A model generated the notes under the pieces. It was given only the letters and a program-made list of their open reading frames with translations, did not search any database and was not told where the DNA came from. A stretch of 64,000 bases of DNA from assembly GCA_041749075.1 (NCBI GenBank), contig JBGTBY010000035.1, positions 354,093-418,092 on the forward strand, in the 5' to 3' direction. The stretch is from CAMTWZ01 sp041749075. Its GTDB lineage: Bacteria > Bacteroidota > Rhodothermia > Balneolales > HLUCCA01. Below, piece by piece: positions 51,855 through 62,600 of this stretch (position 1 is its first letter; each line of letters begins with the position of its first letter). The position numbers and the translations under genes were made by a program.

Positions 51855-53984
51855 ATGCCCCGCCACCTATTCCTGCTCCTCGCTCTATTTCTTTCCCATT
51901 GCAGCCAGCCGGTCGAGTTCAAGCGGGATAGTCCGACGGATCCTCAATCCGATACCTATTCTCCGGATAAGCCAAGAAATCTTGCATTGTCGTTCAACAC
52001 GGCCAAGCTGAATCGCTTGGCTTGGCAAATCAGTGAACTATCGTTCGACAGCATACTCATCGAGCGCAAGACAACCCTTGATGATGACTTCGTGCGCATC
52101 GCATCCATCGCGAAGAACGTTACGCAATTCGTGGATACGACGGGCTTCATGACCTCTCCGATGTCCTATCGTGTGGCGAGCGTATATCGGCGCGACGGAA
52201 AGGAATTCATCACCTACAGTGATAGCGTGGATGTTGAGTTTGGTGCCATCGGTAAACCGAATGTAACCTACAACACGGCGAATTATCAGATCACAACGAT
52301 TGTAGCAAGCGCATGGAAATCCAATTTTAAGGCTGAATACTGGGTCAAATCCCATCCCGATTCGAGTTTTCGACTTCTATCGGTTCAACCCGGCAGTGCA
52401 AGTGTGTACACGCAGACAGTACCCTTCAAGCAAGATGTCCTTCACATGGATGTCGCGGTCGTCTATGTGTTGGGCGATGACACGTACCGAATGGTAATCG
52501 ACAGCACCGTTCGTACCGTTGCTGTTCACACACCCGCATCTGTGTCCATCGACCCGATGACCGAAGCCTCTGGTCGATTGAATTGGACCAATCCGTTCGA
52601 TTTTCATGAAGAGATCTTGGTTCGAATCAATGATACGGAATGGGTGCTACCGAAATCCGCCACATCGCTCACCTTGCCACGATATTTCAGAAGCGGAATA
52701 GTGTACTCGGTATCGGTTCGATATCGCCGAGGGGCTGAGTTCGGAGCTGAAACCTTTTTCTCGAAAGGATTCACCATCCAACCGCCGACTTTGACATATG
52801 ACGGTCCCACTTATCCGAATGTCACCTTTCGAACAGTGAGCACGACGGCAGCGAACTCATCCTATGTACTCGGTGAATATGTTGTCTTGGAAGCGAGCCG
52901 AGACATGGGACCGTTTATCCCTCTCGACTCGGTTAAGATCACATCCACAAGTCATTCGTTCGATGTGGCGGGGATGCTGGATTCATTGTCTACCTACTGT
53001 TTCCGTGCTCGGACTTTGACATCTGCTCCATCAGCCGTTATTTCGATTCGAAATAAACTGATGTATGGAACCCGATCTGAGTCGCTGGTTCCGATGTTTA
53101 ACAGGGTGGTTCGTTTTTCCCCATATGATGATCGATATCAAGGTTATAACGCACAGGACCAGGCCGGCATATATGACCTTTTGAGCGGTAATCAGTTGCT
53201 CACCGTTCCAGAACCGTCTGATGAAAATAATGGATTTACAAAAAATGGACATTTCATAGCTCGTATAGGCGTGACAGGAACGTCATCTGTTTATACGACT
53301 CTTCGCCGCTACGATGGCACAGGTTCCATACTTGGTGAATTCACAATACCAGCATACAGATATCATCTGGGACACTATGATGATGTCATATATGTAAACA
53401 CTATCAACTGGAACATTGAACGATATCACATGCCCACTGGCACAACATCAGTGCTTTCAACGGGCATGCCTCAATACGAAATTGCAAGTTATGCCAAGGA
53501 TAACGAGCATTTGGTGGTTCAATCGGGTACACGAGTTGTCACATTCACTCATTCAGAGACTGGCAACTATGAGCTCAAATCCAATCGTATTCATGGCGAA
53601 CTTTATAGAGAAGTACATGCCATTTACCTGTCAGACAATCACATCCAGTTTAAGGATGATCGCTCAAACATACATGTCATTGAAATCGAGTCCGGTTCAG
53701 TGATGGCTTATCCTAAATACCCTTTAACTCATGCAACGCACCTATCTGGATTCGAATGGATCTTTTTTAACGATACCTATGCGGTAATCAAAGATATCCG
53801 AATGACTGATTTTACTTTGGTATACTTCCCAGCGGTAACAGTCGAATATCGGGCTCAGGCTGCAAAAATTCGATTTAGCGATGGTAACATGGATATGTTC
53901 ATCTTTAGATACTCCCGTCAACAAGAAACACATTCACACCGTCTCCTGTGGCTGATCAGACGGAATTTCTGGGTAGCTGAGTAG
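51855..53984 (+). CDS. Tandem paralogous lipoprotein, copy 1
   Basis: A 709-residue lipoprotein with lipobox SHCSQP, then the cluster signature QPVEFKRDSPTDPQSDTYSP. The N-terminal domain (about 35-130) is fibronectin-III-like (LAWQISELSFDSILIERKTT, MSYRVASVYRR). More beta-rich segments follow to about 400, and the C-terminal ~300 residues (IARIGVTG, TLRRYDGTGSILG, IERYHMPTGTTSVL) suggest a propeller-like fold. It ends in FWVAE. The 3' third is more AT-rich than the 5' part and than copy 2, hinting at mosaic origin. The next copy starts after one base. Function unknown. Confidence 0.75.
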   Translation: MPRHLFLLLALFLSHCSQPVEFKRDSPTDPQSDTYSPDKPRNLALSFNTAKLNRLAWQISELSFDSILIERKTTLDDDFVRIASIAKNVTQFVDTTGFMTSPMSYRVASVYRRDGKEFITYSDSVDVEFGAIGKPNVTYNTANYQITTIVASAWKSNFKAEYWVKSHPDSSFRLLSVQPGSASVYTQTVPFKQDVLHMDVAVVYVLGDDTYRMVIDSTVRTVAVHTPASVSIDPMTEASGRLNWTNPFDFHEEILVRINDTEWVLPKSATSLTLPRYFRSGIVYSVSVRYRRGAEFGAETFFSKGFTIQPPTLTYDGPTYPNVTFRTVSTTAANSSYVLGEYVVLEASRDMGPFIPLDSVKITSTSHSFDVAGMLDSLSTYCFRARTLTSAPSAVISIRNKLMYGTRSESLVPMFNRVVRFSPYDDRYQGYNAQDQAGIYDLLSGNQLLTVPEPSDENNGFTKNGHFIARIGVTGTSSVYTTLRRYDGTGSILGEFTIPAYRYHLGHYDDVIYVNTINWNIERYHMPTGTTSVLSTGMPQYEIASYAKDNEHLVVQSGTRVVTFTHSETGNYELKSNRIHGELYREVHAIYLSDNHIQFKDDRSNIHVIEIESGSVMAYPKYPLTHATHLSGFEWIFFNDTYAVIKDIRMTDFTLVYFPAVTVEYRAQAAKIRFSDGNMDMFIFRYSRQQETHSHRLLWLIRRNFWVAE

Positions 53985-53985
53985 T

Positions 53986-56091
53986 ATGATGCCCCGCCAC
54001 CTATTCCTGCTCCTCGCACTACTTCTTACCCAATGCAGCCAGCCCGTCGAGTTCAAGCGGGATAGTCCGACGGATCCTCAATCCGACAAGTATGCTCCTT
54101 CAAAGCCACGCAATTTCGTTTTATCGTTCGATACCAACAAGAGGAACAGGCTTGCTTGGCGGGTGAACGAGTTCACGTTCGACAGCATTCTCATCGAGCG
54201 GAAAACCACCCGTGAGAATGAGTTCATCCGGTTGGCCACCATCCCGAAGAATCTTGCTTCGTATGTGGACACGTCCGGTTTCATGACCTATCCCATGTCG
54301 TATCGTGTAGGAAGTCTGTACCGTCGTGATGGGAAGGATTTCATCACGTACAGCGATACGCTCAGTGTCGATTTCGGGACCATCGGAAAACCGGAGGTGT
54401 TTTACCACCTGACCAATTTCGCGCTGACATCACGAGTCTTCAGCACGTGGAAAGCGAATTTCAAGACGGAGTACTGGGTCAAATCCCATCCCGATTCGAG
54501 TTTTCGTCGCATATCCATTCAAAACGGAACCACAGGTTTCTATTCGCAGAGCATCCCTTTCCGTCAGGGTTTATATGGCATAGACGTAGCGGTGGTGTAT
54601 TTGATGGGGAATGATGATTTCAGAGCGATCATCGACAGCACCGTAACCCCATTGACCATCGCCTATCCGCTTGCGTTGGGTGTGGATCCGATGAATGAGG
54701 CCTCCGGTCAAGTGAATTGGGTGAATCCTGTAGATTCGTACGACGACATTTTGGTTCGGATCAACAACGATGAATGGGTGATGCCGCCATCCGCCACATC
54801 GCTCACCTTGCCACGCTATTTCAAAAGCGGGATTCCCTATGAGATTACGGTGCGATACCGTGTGGGTAGCACGCTTTTTTCGGGATCTACCATCATCAAA
54901 GAATACATCATCCCACCACCAACGCTCAGCTACGGATTGCCGGCCGAATCAACGATCCGATTAGAAGCGAACAGCATCAGCGATTTGGGGGAATTCATCG
55001 TGTTGGAAGAGAGTCAGAACATGGGTCCGTTCACGACTGTTGATTCGGTCCTCATCGAATCGTCAACACACTCGTTTGATGTGACCGATCTCGACACGTT
55101 GTCCACGTATCGGTTCCGCGCACGGACGTCGACCTCCCAACCCTCCGCGGTCATCGATGTGAGTCGTGGGGTGTCGTACGCATTGAGACCATGGGATAGT
55201 GGAACCCAATCAAACCGTTTGGCTGTTTTTTCGGATATCGACGACCGATACCTCGGCTACGATGCGAGCAATTCCATGGGAATGTATGATTTGGCCACAT
55301 CCGCGCGATTGTTCACCATCCCCACCATCCCGAACACGGCCCCATCCGGATTCAGCAACGATGGACACTTCATCGCCCGACTCAGTCAAACCAGCACCAC
55401 CGCCACGTTCCGCAGATACGATGCGGCGGGAACACCACTTGGTGATTTCACGATTCCTGGGTATCGGTATCATATCGGTCGGCATGAGGATGTGATTTAT
55501 ATCGATCCTTTAAAAAGCACCATCGAGCGGTACCATATGCCTACGGGCGCAACGACGGTCATCATGACTGGAATTCCCGCAGGTCAGATAGGCTACTTCG
55601 GCGCGGATGAGGCCCATCTCGTGGTCAAAATCGGCACGCGGTTCATTTTGTTTTCTTATTCCGAGACGGAAGGATATCAGCTCGAATCGAATCGGATATT
55701 GAATGAGCTGTCGGGCATCCCCTATTCATTGCAGCTGACGTCATCACATATCATCATGGCGATCCGGAGCCAAGTTATCCATTACATCGATATGGCAAGC
55801 GGATCGGTTCAGTCATTTGACATCAGCGCGCTTCCGATGTCGTTGAATCATATTTCCGAGTATGAATGGGTCTTCTTCAATGGAGATCTGACCGTGATCA
55901 AAGATATCCGGATGTCGACCGATATCCGGATACCGTTCACACCTACATCCGGCGTTTTCAGTGCGCAAATGTCCAAAGTCCGGCATCGGAACGGGTTTGT
56001 GGACATCTTCATGTACCGGCAGTCGAACAACTCGAGCAATCCGAACCAGATCATCTGGGTACGGAAGAAAGAGTATTGGGTGGCTGAGTAG
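53986..56091 (+). CDS. Tandem paralogous lipoprotein, copy 2
   Basis: A 701-residue lipoprotein with lipobox TQCSQP and the same QPVEFKRDSPTDPQSDKYAP opening as copy 1. DNA for the first ~100 bases is nearly identical to copy 1, as is a stretch encoding YWVKSHPDSSFR in both (near 52338 and 54474), which points to recent duplication or gene conversion. Domain order is as in copy 1. It ends in YWVAE one base before the next ATG. The substrate or partner is unknown. Confidence 0.75.
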   Translation: MMPRHLFLLLALLLTQCSQPVEFKRDSPTDPQSDKYAPSKPRNFVLSFDTNKRNRLAWRVNEFTFDSILIERKTTRENEFIRLATIPKNLASYVDTSGFMTYPMSYRVGSLYRRDGKDFITYSDTLSVDFGTIGKPEVFYHLTNFALTSRVFSTWKANFKTEYWVKSHPDSSFRRISIQNGTTGFYSQSIPFRQGLYGIDVAVVYLMGNDDFRAIIDSTVTPLTIAYPLALGVDPMNEASGQVNWVNPVDSYDDILVRINNDEWVMPPSATSLTLPRYFKSGIPYEITVRYRVGSTLFSGSTIIKEYIIPPPTLSYGLPAESTIRLEANSISDLGEFIVLEESQNMGPFTTVDSVLIESSTHSFDVTDLDTLSTYRFRARTSTSQPSAVIDVSRGVSYALRPWDSGTQSNRLAVFSDIDDRYLGYDASNSMGMYDLATSARLFTIPTIPNTAPSGFSNDGHFIARLSQTSTTATFRRYDAAGTPLGDFTIPGYRYHIGRHEDVIYIDPLKSTIERYHMPTGATTVIMTGIPAGQIGYFGADEAHLVVKIGTRFILFSYSETEGYQLESNRILNELSGIPYSLQLTSSHIIMAIRSQVIHYIDMASGSVQSFDISALPMSLNHISEYEWVFFNGDLTVIKDIRMSTDIRIPFTPTSGVFSAQMSKVRHRNGFVDIFMYRQSNNSSNPNQIIWVRKKEYWVAE

Positions 56092-56092
56092 T

Positions 56093-58225
56093 ATGATGCC
56101 CCGCCTCCTCCTTCCAATTCTGATCTTATTCGGCAGCTGCAGCCAGCCGGTCGAGTTCAAACGGGATAATCCGACGGATCCTCAATCCAACACCTATTCG
56201 CCCGTCCAGCCCTCAAAACCGTTACTCTCGTTCGATAACGACAAGCGGAACAGGCTGGCTTGGCAGGTCAAAGATGTCTCCTTCGACAGTTTTCTCATCG
56301 AACGAAAGACCACTCTCGATACCGGATTTGTGAGGTTGGCCGCCGTTCCGAAAAACATCACCGCATATGTGGATACCACCGGATTTCTCACCTATCCGAT
56401 GTCGTATCGAGTGGCGAGTGTGCTCCATCGTGATGGAAAGGAATTCAAGACCTATAGCTTATCAACAGATGTCCAGTTTGGCACCATCGACAAGCCGCTC
56501 ATTTCATACAATGCCACCACCCGAGAGATGGGTGTGATCTTCGCAAACACCTTCAAAATTCCATTTATCGTCGATTATTGGGTGCGTCGACCGGGACAAC
56601 AAACCTACGAAAAACTGGCATCCCTACCCGGTCCCGCGACCAACGTCTTGCGCACCTTCCCCGTCGATCATGATGTGTTTCGGTTGGATGTGGCCGTTGT
56701 GTACTCATTCACTTCGAACACCCATCGAAGTCTGGTCGATAGCGTTCCGTTTGTGATGCCCCTGCATTTTCCGCGAAACGTGAATGTGACTCCGATGACT
56801 GAGGCACGTGGACGAATCGTGTGGACAAATCCATTCACTTTTCATGACGATATCATTCTGAGAGTGAACGATGATGAATGGATCCTGCCCGACACTACGA
56901 CGTCCTTGGATCTGACGCGGTATTTCAGAGCATCGATCCCTTATTCCATACGGGTGCAATACCGACATAACGGAGATTTCAGCCAACAAACGGCGATCAG
57001 CAAAACGATGCAGATCACCGCCCCATCCATTTCCTATCTAGGCCCAGCTAATCCCGATCCCGTCATTCAAGTTTCAAGTTCCAACAGTGGTACCAGTGTT
57101 TTTAATTTTGGAGAATATTATGTGCTCGAAATGAGCCGCGATTTGGCGCCTTATATCCCTATTGATTCAGTGAAAGTAACGGCCACATCGCATCTGTTCA
57201 CCGTCACCGGACTCGATACCACCTCCTCTTACATGTTCCGAGCTCGGTCGCTCACTTCCGGTCCATCTACCGCGATTCGACTCCGATATCGATTATCCGC
57301 GAAAAATCAGACCTGGGGTGGGATTTCGAATGCGCTCAACATCCGGCACTTTTCTCCATATGATGATCTCTATATGATGGATGGAACGAGCACGACGACG
57401 GGCATTTACAATTTTGATACCAGACAGAAAGTGTTTGATGTACCGACTCAAGGAACAGGAAAACCCAACGGTTTCACAAACAAAGGTGGGTATGTCGCGC
57501 ACATCCTTGAGGAATCTGGTCAAACCACCCTTCGGCATTACTCATCGGACGGATCCCATTCAGACGATTTCGTAATACCAAGTACGAGCTACATGATCGG
57601 ACAATTTGATGATGTGCTTTATTTGAATCCATCGCGCCGAACGATGGAACGGGTTCATCTGCCCACACAACAAACAACCGAAGTGCAAGCTGTACCGACA
57701 GCGCCTTCTGCCCAATTTGCCCAGTCAGGAAATGACATCGTCATGTACATACAGACCCAGTTGCGGATCTACCGTTTCTCGGAGTCAGTAGGTTATGTGT
57801 TTGTCAATTCGTTCAATCTACCGGTGCATGACAGCGATTTTAGCGAACTGAGGATAACAGACACGCATATCATCCTCAGAACCAGAAAAAACTCAACCAA
57901 TTACTTCCGTTATATCAATCGCAACACGGGTGGGGTGGAGCAGTTTGACCGGGTCCTTTCCAGCACCTATTACTTCGTATTTCTCAACGACTATGATTGG
58001 ATGATATACTATGGCCGGGATGCCTATTTCGTCGATCTGAAAAAGAATACTCAAACTCAATTGGTCTTCACTCCTGTAGTGAACGCTACTCTAGCACATC
58101 CCCTTCATTGGGTACGATCTAGGGATGGGGAACACGATATCTATCTGTTACGAACAGTGGGTTTCAGCAATTCAAACCCGCAATTGCTCTGGCTGACCAG
58201 GCAAAAGCTTTGGGTACAAGAATAG
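56093..58225 (+). CDS. Tandem paralogous lipoprotein, copy 3
   Basis: A 710-residue lipoprotein (MMPRLLLPILILFGSCSQP) with QPVEFKRDNPTDPQSNTYSP after the lipidated cysteine. Fibronectin-like first domain (LAWQVKDVSFDSFLIERKTT), further beta domains, then a propeller-like C-terminus with NIRHFSPYDDLYMMD and PNGFTNKGGYVAHI, ending in LWVQE. ATG 56093 is used; a longer frame to 55961 runs through copy 2. Its C-terminal part is the closest relative of copy 4. Confidence 0.75.
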   Translation: MMPRLLLPILILFGSCSQPVEFKRDNPTDPQSNTYSPVQPSKPLLSFDNDKRNRLAWQVKDVSFDSFLIERKTTLDTGFVRLAAVPKNITAYVDTTGFLTYPMSYRVASVLHRDGKEFKTYSLSTDVQFGTIDKPLISYNATTREMGVIFANTFKIPFIVDYWVRRPGQQTYEKLASLPGPATNVLRTFPVDHDVFRLDVAVVYSFTSNTHRSLVDSVPFVMPLHFPRNVNVTPMTEARGRIVWTNPFTFHDDIILRVNDDEWILPDTTTSLDLTRYFRASIPYSIRVQYRHNGDFSQQTAISKTMQITAPSISYLGPANPDPVIQVSSSNSGTSVFNFGEYYVLEMSRDLAPYIPIDSVKVTATSHLFTVTGLDTTSSYMFRARSLTSGPSTAIRLRYRLSAKNQTWGGISNALNIRHFSPYDDLYMMDGTSTTTGIYNFDTRQKVFDVPTQGTGKPNGFTNKGGYVAHILEESGQTTLRHYSSDGSHSDDFVIPSTSYMIGQFDDVLYLNPSRRTMERVHLPTQQTTEVQAVPTAPSAQFAQSGNDIVMYIQTQLRIYRFSESVGYVFVNSFNLPVHDSDFSELRITDTHIILRTRKNSTNYFRYINRNTGGVEQFDRVLSSTYYFVFLNDYDWMIYYGRDAYFVDLKKNTQTQLVFTPVVNATLAHPLHWVRSRDGEHDIYLLRTVGFSNSNPQLLWLTRQKLWVQE

Positions 58226-58227
58226 AT

Positions 58228-59529
58228 ATGATGCACCTTCACCTCCTACTCCCGTTCCTTGCAATCCTGCTTTCCCAATGCAGCCAGCCGGTTGATTTCA
58301 AGCGAGATAACCCGTTGGACCCCCAATCCGATTCCTATTCGCCAGCCCAACCGAAAAACCTCCGAATGTCGTTCAGCACCGACAATCATATCGGGTTGGC
58401 TTGGCAAGTGGTGGATTCCGTGTTCGACAGCATCCTCATTGAGAAGAAAACCATTCTCGATACTGATTTTGTGCGATTGGCCGCGGTCGCCAAGAATGTG
58501 ACACACTATGTGGATACTGCCGGTATGGTGACAGATTCGGTATCGTACCGAGTGGCAAGTCTGTACCGGCGGGACAGAAAGGAATTCAAAAGTTATTCAA
58601 ACACAGTAAAAATCTTTCCAGATTTGGCGTGGAGCAACCATGAGTGGGACGGAATTCCAATGTCGCTCAACATTAGGCACTTCTCTGAATACGATGATCT
58701 GTATCTGATGGATGATGGAGTCTACGATTACAATACCCATCAGAAATTGTTTGATGTACCGCGTCTGGTGTCGGGCAGCCCCAACGGCTTCACAAACAAA
58801 GGTGGTTTAGTAGCCCAGATCGGTGCACCGAATACCACCCTTCGGCACTATACATCGGATGGCAACCATTCCGGCGATATCATCATACCTGCAACCAGCC
58901 ACATCATTGGACAGGTTGATGATGTTCTGTATTTCAATCCAACGCGGCGCACACTCGAACGGATTCATCTGCCTACAAAAACAACAACCGTTATCGAAGC
59001 TGGACTCCCAAATGTTACTTCAGCAAGTTTCGCAATTTTTGAAAACAACATCGCCATGAAGATTCAAAATCAAATGCACATCTACCGTTTCTCGGAAACA
59101 GAGGGATATGCATTACTGAATTCATTCGCCATCCCGTCACACATTAGTGAACAAAGAGAAATGAGGATGACGGATACCCACGTCATCATCCGATTAAGAA
59201 ATGGTCTTTGGAATTACTTTTGGTACATCGATCGGGAATCCGGCTCCCTTGAATCGTTGAGTCAGCATTGGACCACAATCTCTCAATATGCCTATCTCGA
59301 CGGGTATGAATGGTTGGTTTACTTTGGTCGGGATGCTTATTTCGTAGATCTCAATAAATCCACCCAATTTCGAGTGGTTTTCTATCCGGAATCCACTGCG
59401 TTTAGCGCACTAAACCTGCATCGAGTGCGCTTTCATAGTGACCAACCGGAAATACTCATTTTGAGATCATCTAGTACAAGTTCTCAGCTTGTCAAACTGA
59501 CGAAGCAGTATGTGTGGGTAACGGAGTAG
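58228..59529 (+). CDS. Tandem paralogous lipoprotein, copy 4, short form
   Basis: A 433-residue lipoprotein (lipobox SQCSQP) with QPVDFKRDNPLDPQSDSYSP and the fibronectin-like first domain, then directly the propeller-like part (NIRHFSEYDDLYLMDDG, PNGFTNKGGLVAQIG) related to copy 3. About 270-280 residues present in the other copies between these two parts are missing, so it is an in-frame internal deletion form. Ends in VWVTE. ATG 58228; a second ATG follows it. Confidence 0.75.
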   Translation: MMHLHLLLPFLAILLSQCSQPVDFKRDNPLDPQSDSYSPAQPKNLRMSFSTDNHIGLAWQVVDSVFDSILIEKKTILDTDFVRLAAVAKNVTHYVDTAGMVTDSVSYRVASLYRRDRKEFKSYSNTVKIFPDLAWSNHEWDGIPMSLNIRHFSEYDDLYLMDDGVYDYNTHQKLFDVPRLVSGSPNGFTNKGGLVAQIGAPNTTLRHYTSDGNHSGDIIIPATSHIIGQVDDVLYFNPTRRTLERIHLPTKTTTVIEAGLPNVTSASFAIFENNIAMKIQNQMHIYRFSETEGYALLNSFAIPSHISEQREMRMTDTHVIIRLRNGLWNYFWYIDRESGSLESLSQHWTTISQYAYLDGYEWLVYFGRDAYFVDLNKSTQFRVVFYPESTAFSALNLHRVRFHSDQPEILILRSSSTSSQLVKLTKQYVWVTE

Positions 59530-59535
59530 GTAGGC

Positions 59536-59559
59536 TGGTAGGATGGTAGGATGGTAGGA
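59536..59559 (+). repeat. Octamer array tggtagga x3
   Basis: Three exact tggtagga units preceded by a partial copy (taggtaggc), starting 7 bp after the stop codon of copy 4. Same unit as at 51758. Confidence 0.95.
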
Positions 59560-59606
59560 ACTTGCGACACTCGATTTATATTCCCAACTTCGCGCAAGCA
59601 GCATCA

Positions 59607-59633
59607 TACCATCTTACTATCCTACCATCCTAC
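59607..59633 (-). repeat. Inverse octamers directly before an ATG
   Basis: taccatcttac followed by tatcctaccatcctac, the reverse complement of the array at 59536-59559, ending at the base before ATG 59634. The spacer between the arms is 47 bp and contains cgatttatattcc. Confidence 0.93.
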
Positions 59634-62600
59634 ATGAATCTTCTCCTATCTCTATTCCTGCTTATAAGTCCAGCCGCATCCGACACGACTGCCACGGCCG
59701 ATTCTTCCAAAACCGTCAAAGCCACGAAAGATCTGCCGCTTGAGCCGGGTCGCACCGTTGAATTCACTGCCACGGAAGGAACATGGATGTCGATCGACAT
59801 CAGCCCTGATGGCAAAACCGTCGTGTTTGATCTGATGGGGGATTTGTACACGGTTCCTTTCACAGGCGGAACCGCGACCCGCATCACCGAAGGATTGGCG
59901 ATGGATACCCATCCGCGCTACAGTCCGGATGGAAAACGCATCCTGTTCACATCCGACCGCAGCGGCAATGAAAACCTGTGGATCAAGGATCTGGATAGTG
60001 ATGAGTACACGCAGCTCACAAAGAGCACGAATGAGAATTTCCCATCGGCGGAATGGACACCCGATGGCGAGTATGTGATCGGCGCGAAAGGCCGTCGCAT
60101 CCCTAAATTATGGCTCTACCACCGCACAGGTGGCGCTGGCGCACAGCTCACCAAAGGTGCCGATAGTTGGAAGACGATCGATCCGGCGGTGAGTCCGGAT
60201 GGGCGCTATGTCTACTATTCGCAGCGCACCGGAGCTTGGAATTACAACGCGCAACTTCCGCAGTACCAAGTGGGTGTATACGACCGCGAAAACGCCACCA
60301 CGCGAACACTGACATCACGCTATGGCTCGGCATTCACACCAGTGGTGTCGCCCGATGGCAAGTTTTTGGTCTATGGCTCGCGCTACGAAACCCATACCGG
60401 ACTCGTGCTTCGCGACCTGGCTTCCGGTGAGGAACGCTGGATCGCCTATCGCATCCAACGCGACGATCAGGAATCCATCGGAACCATGGGCGTGCTTCCG
60501 GGCATGAGTTTCACGCCGGACAGCAAGGAAATCGTGACCACGTGGGATGGAAAACTATGGCGCGTTCCTGTCGCTGGCGGAAATGCGATCGAAATCCCGT
60601 TCACAGCGGAAGTGAACATCGATATGGGTCCAGCTGTGTTGTTCAAATACCCGATTTCGGATGAGCGCGAAGCAACGGTCACTCAAATCCGCGACGGAGT
60701 TCCATCCCCTGACGGCAAGCATCTGGCGTTCACAGCGCTGAATAAATTGTATGTGATGGAGATTCCGAACGGAACGCCGCGTCGTGTCACCAGCATGGAT
60801 GTGGTCGAAGCGCAGCCGACTTGGTCTCCGGACGGACAATCGCTCGTGTATGTGACTTGGGATGGCAAAGAAGGACATTTGTATCGTGTGAGTCCGTTCG
60901 CACGGCGAGCCACGGCTCCGCAGAAACTGACGACGGCGGGTGCTGTGTATTCGAGTCCCGCCTGGTCGTTCACCGGCGATCGCATCGTGATGATCCGTGG
61001 CGCGGCCCGTGCCTTGCGCGAATCCGCCGGTCCAAACGCCTTCGCGGCATCTGAGGATCTGGTCTGGATGTCGGCCCGAGGCGGCGAACTGACCCTCATC
61101 GATAAAGCCAGCGGCCGCTCGAATCCACATTTCGTGAAAGGGAATGACCGTATTTACCTGAATCAAGGCAGCCAAGGACTCATTTCGATCCGTTGGGACG
61201 GAACCGACACCCGCACCCACCTCAAAGTGACAGGCATCACCACATTCGGTACGATCGATGGGGATGATGACCATGGCCACATCCTTCCTGAATCGATGTC
61301 GATGGAGATGAAAGAGCCACAAACGCCGTCGAACGCGTCGTGGATTCGCATGGCGCCGGTTGGCGATCAAGCGCTAGCCCTCATCAATAACGAGGTTTAC
61401 ACCGTCACGCTTCCGTATGTGGGGGAAGCGCCGACAATTTCAGTGTCGAATCCGGAAAGCTCCTCCTTCCCGGCCCGCAAGCTCACACAGATCGGGGCTC
61501 AGTTCCCATCGTGGTCGCATGATGCGAAAAAAGTGCATTGGTCGATCGGGAATGCGCATATCATATATGATTTGAGTGCGGCCAAAGCGCATGAGGATAG
61601 CTTGAAAGCGGCGAAGAAGGATGAAACGAAGACGGATAAAAAGGATGAAACGACGAAGGAAGATGAAGACAAGAAAGACGAAGACAAGAAACCTTCTACA
61701 TATGAGCCGATGGAGTTCCGCATCAAGGTGATGTATCAACGCGATATGCCGGAAGGAACCATCGTTCTGCGTAATGCTCGGATCGTGACGATGAATGGCG
61801 ACGACGTGATCGAACGCGGGGATGTGCTCGTGGTGAACAACCGCATCCAAGGCGTTGGCGCGGCAGGATCGCTCAACGTGCCTTCAGGAGCGCGCGATAT
61901 GGACATGACAGGAAAGACCATCGTTCCGGGTTTTGTGGACACTCACGGACACATGTGGCCGGCTTGGGGCATCCACAAGACTCAGGTCTGGAATTATGCG
62001 GCGAACCTGGCGTACGGTGTCACAACCTCACGCGATCCTCAGACGGCAACGACGGATGTGCTTACGTATGCAGATATGGTTGAAGCGGGGATGATGCCGG
62101 GTCCGCGGGTGTATTCCACGGGTCCTGGACTCGGGTTCTGGGGTTACAACATCCAGGATCTGGAGCATGCGCGTCGCGCGATGAAGCAGTACAGCGAGTA
62201 CTACGATACGAAAACCATCAAAATGTATCTCACGGGCAACCGCAAGCAGCGCCAATGGATCATCCAAGCGGCTCGAGAGCAAAACATTATGCCGACGACT
62301 GAAGGTGGACTCGATTGGAAAACGAACGTCACCCAGCTCCTCGACGGATACCCTGGGCATGAGCACTCCTTCCCTATTTATCCGATTTATAGCGACATCC
62401 TCAAAACGGTGGCCGAATCGAAAATGGCCTACACGCCGACCTTGTTGGTGAGTTATGGCGGTCCATGGGCGGAGGAATTCTTCTATGCCACGGAGCGTCC
62501 GTATCACGATGAGAAATTGCGCCGCTTCACGCCGTACACGGAGTTGGCGGGCAAGTCACGTCGCCGCGGGGCTTGGTTCATGCCGGAGGAACATGTGTTC

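Noticed and set aside
51758..59633. Octamer arrays considered as a CRISPR array.
   Set aside because: Units are 8 bp without spacers, occur as inverted pairs, and no cas genes are present.
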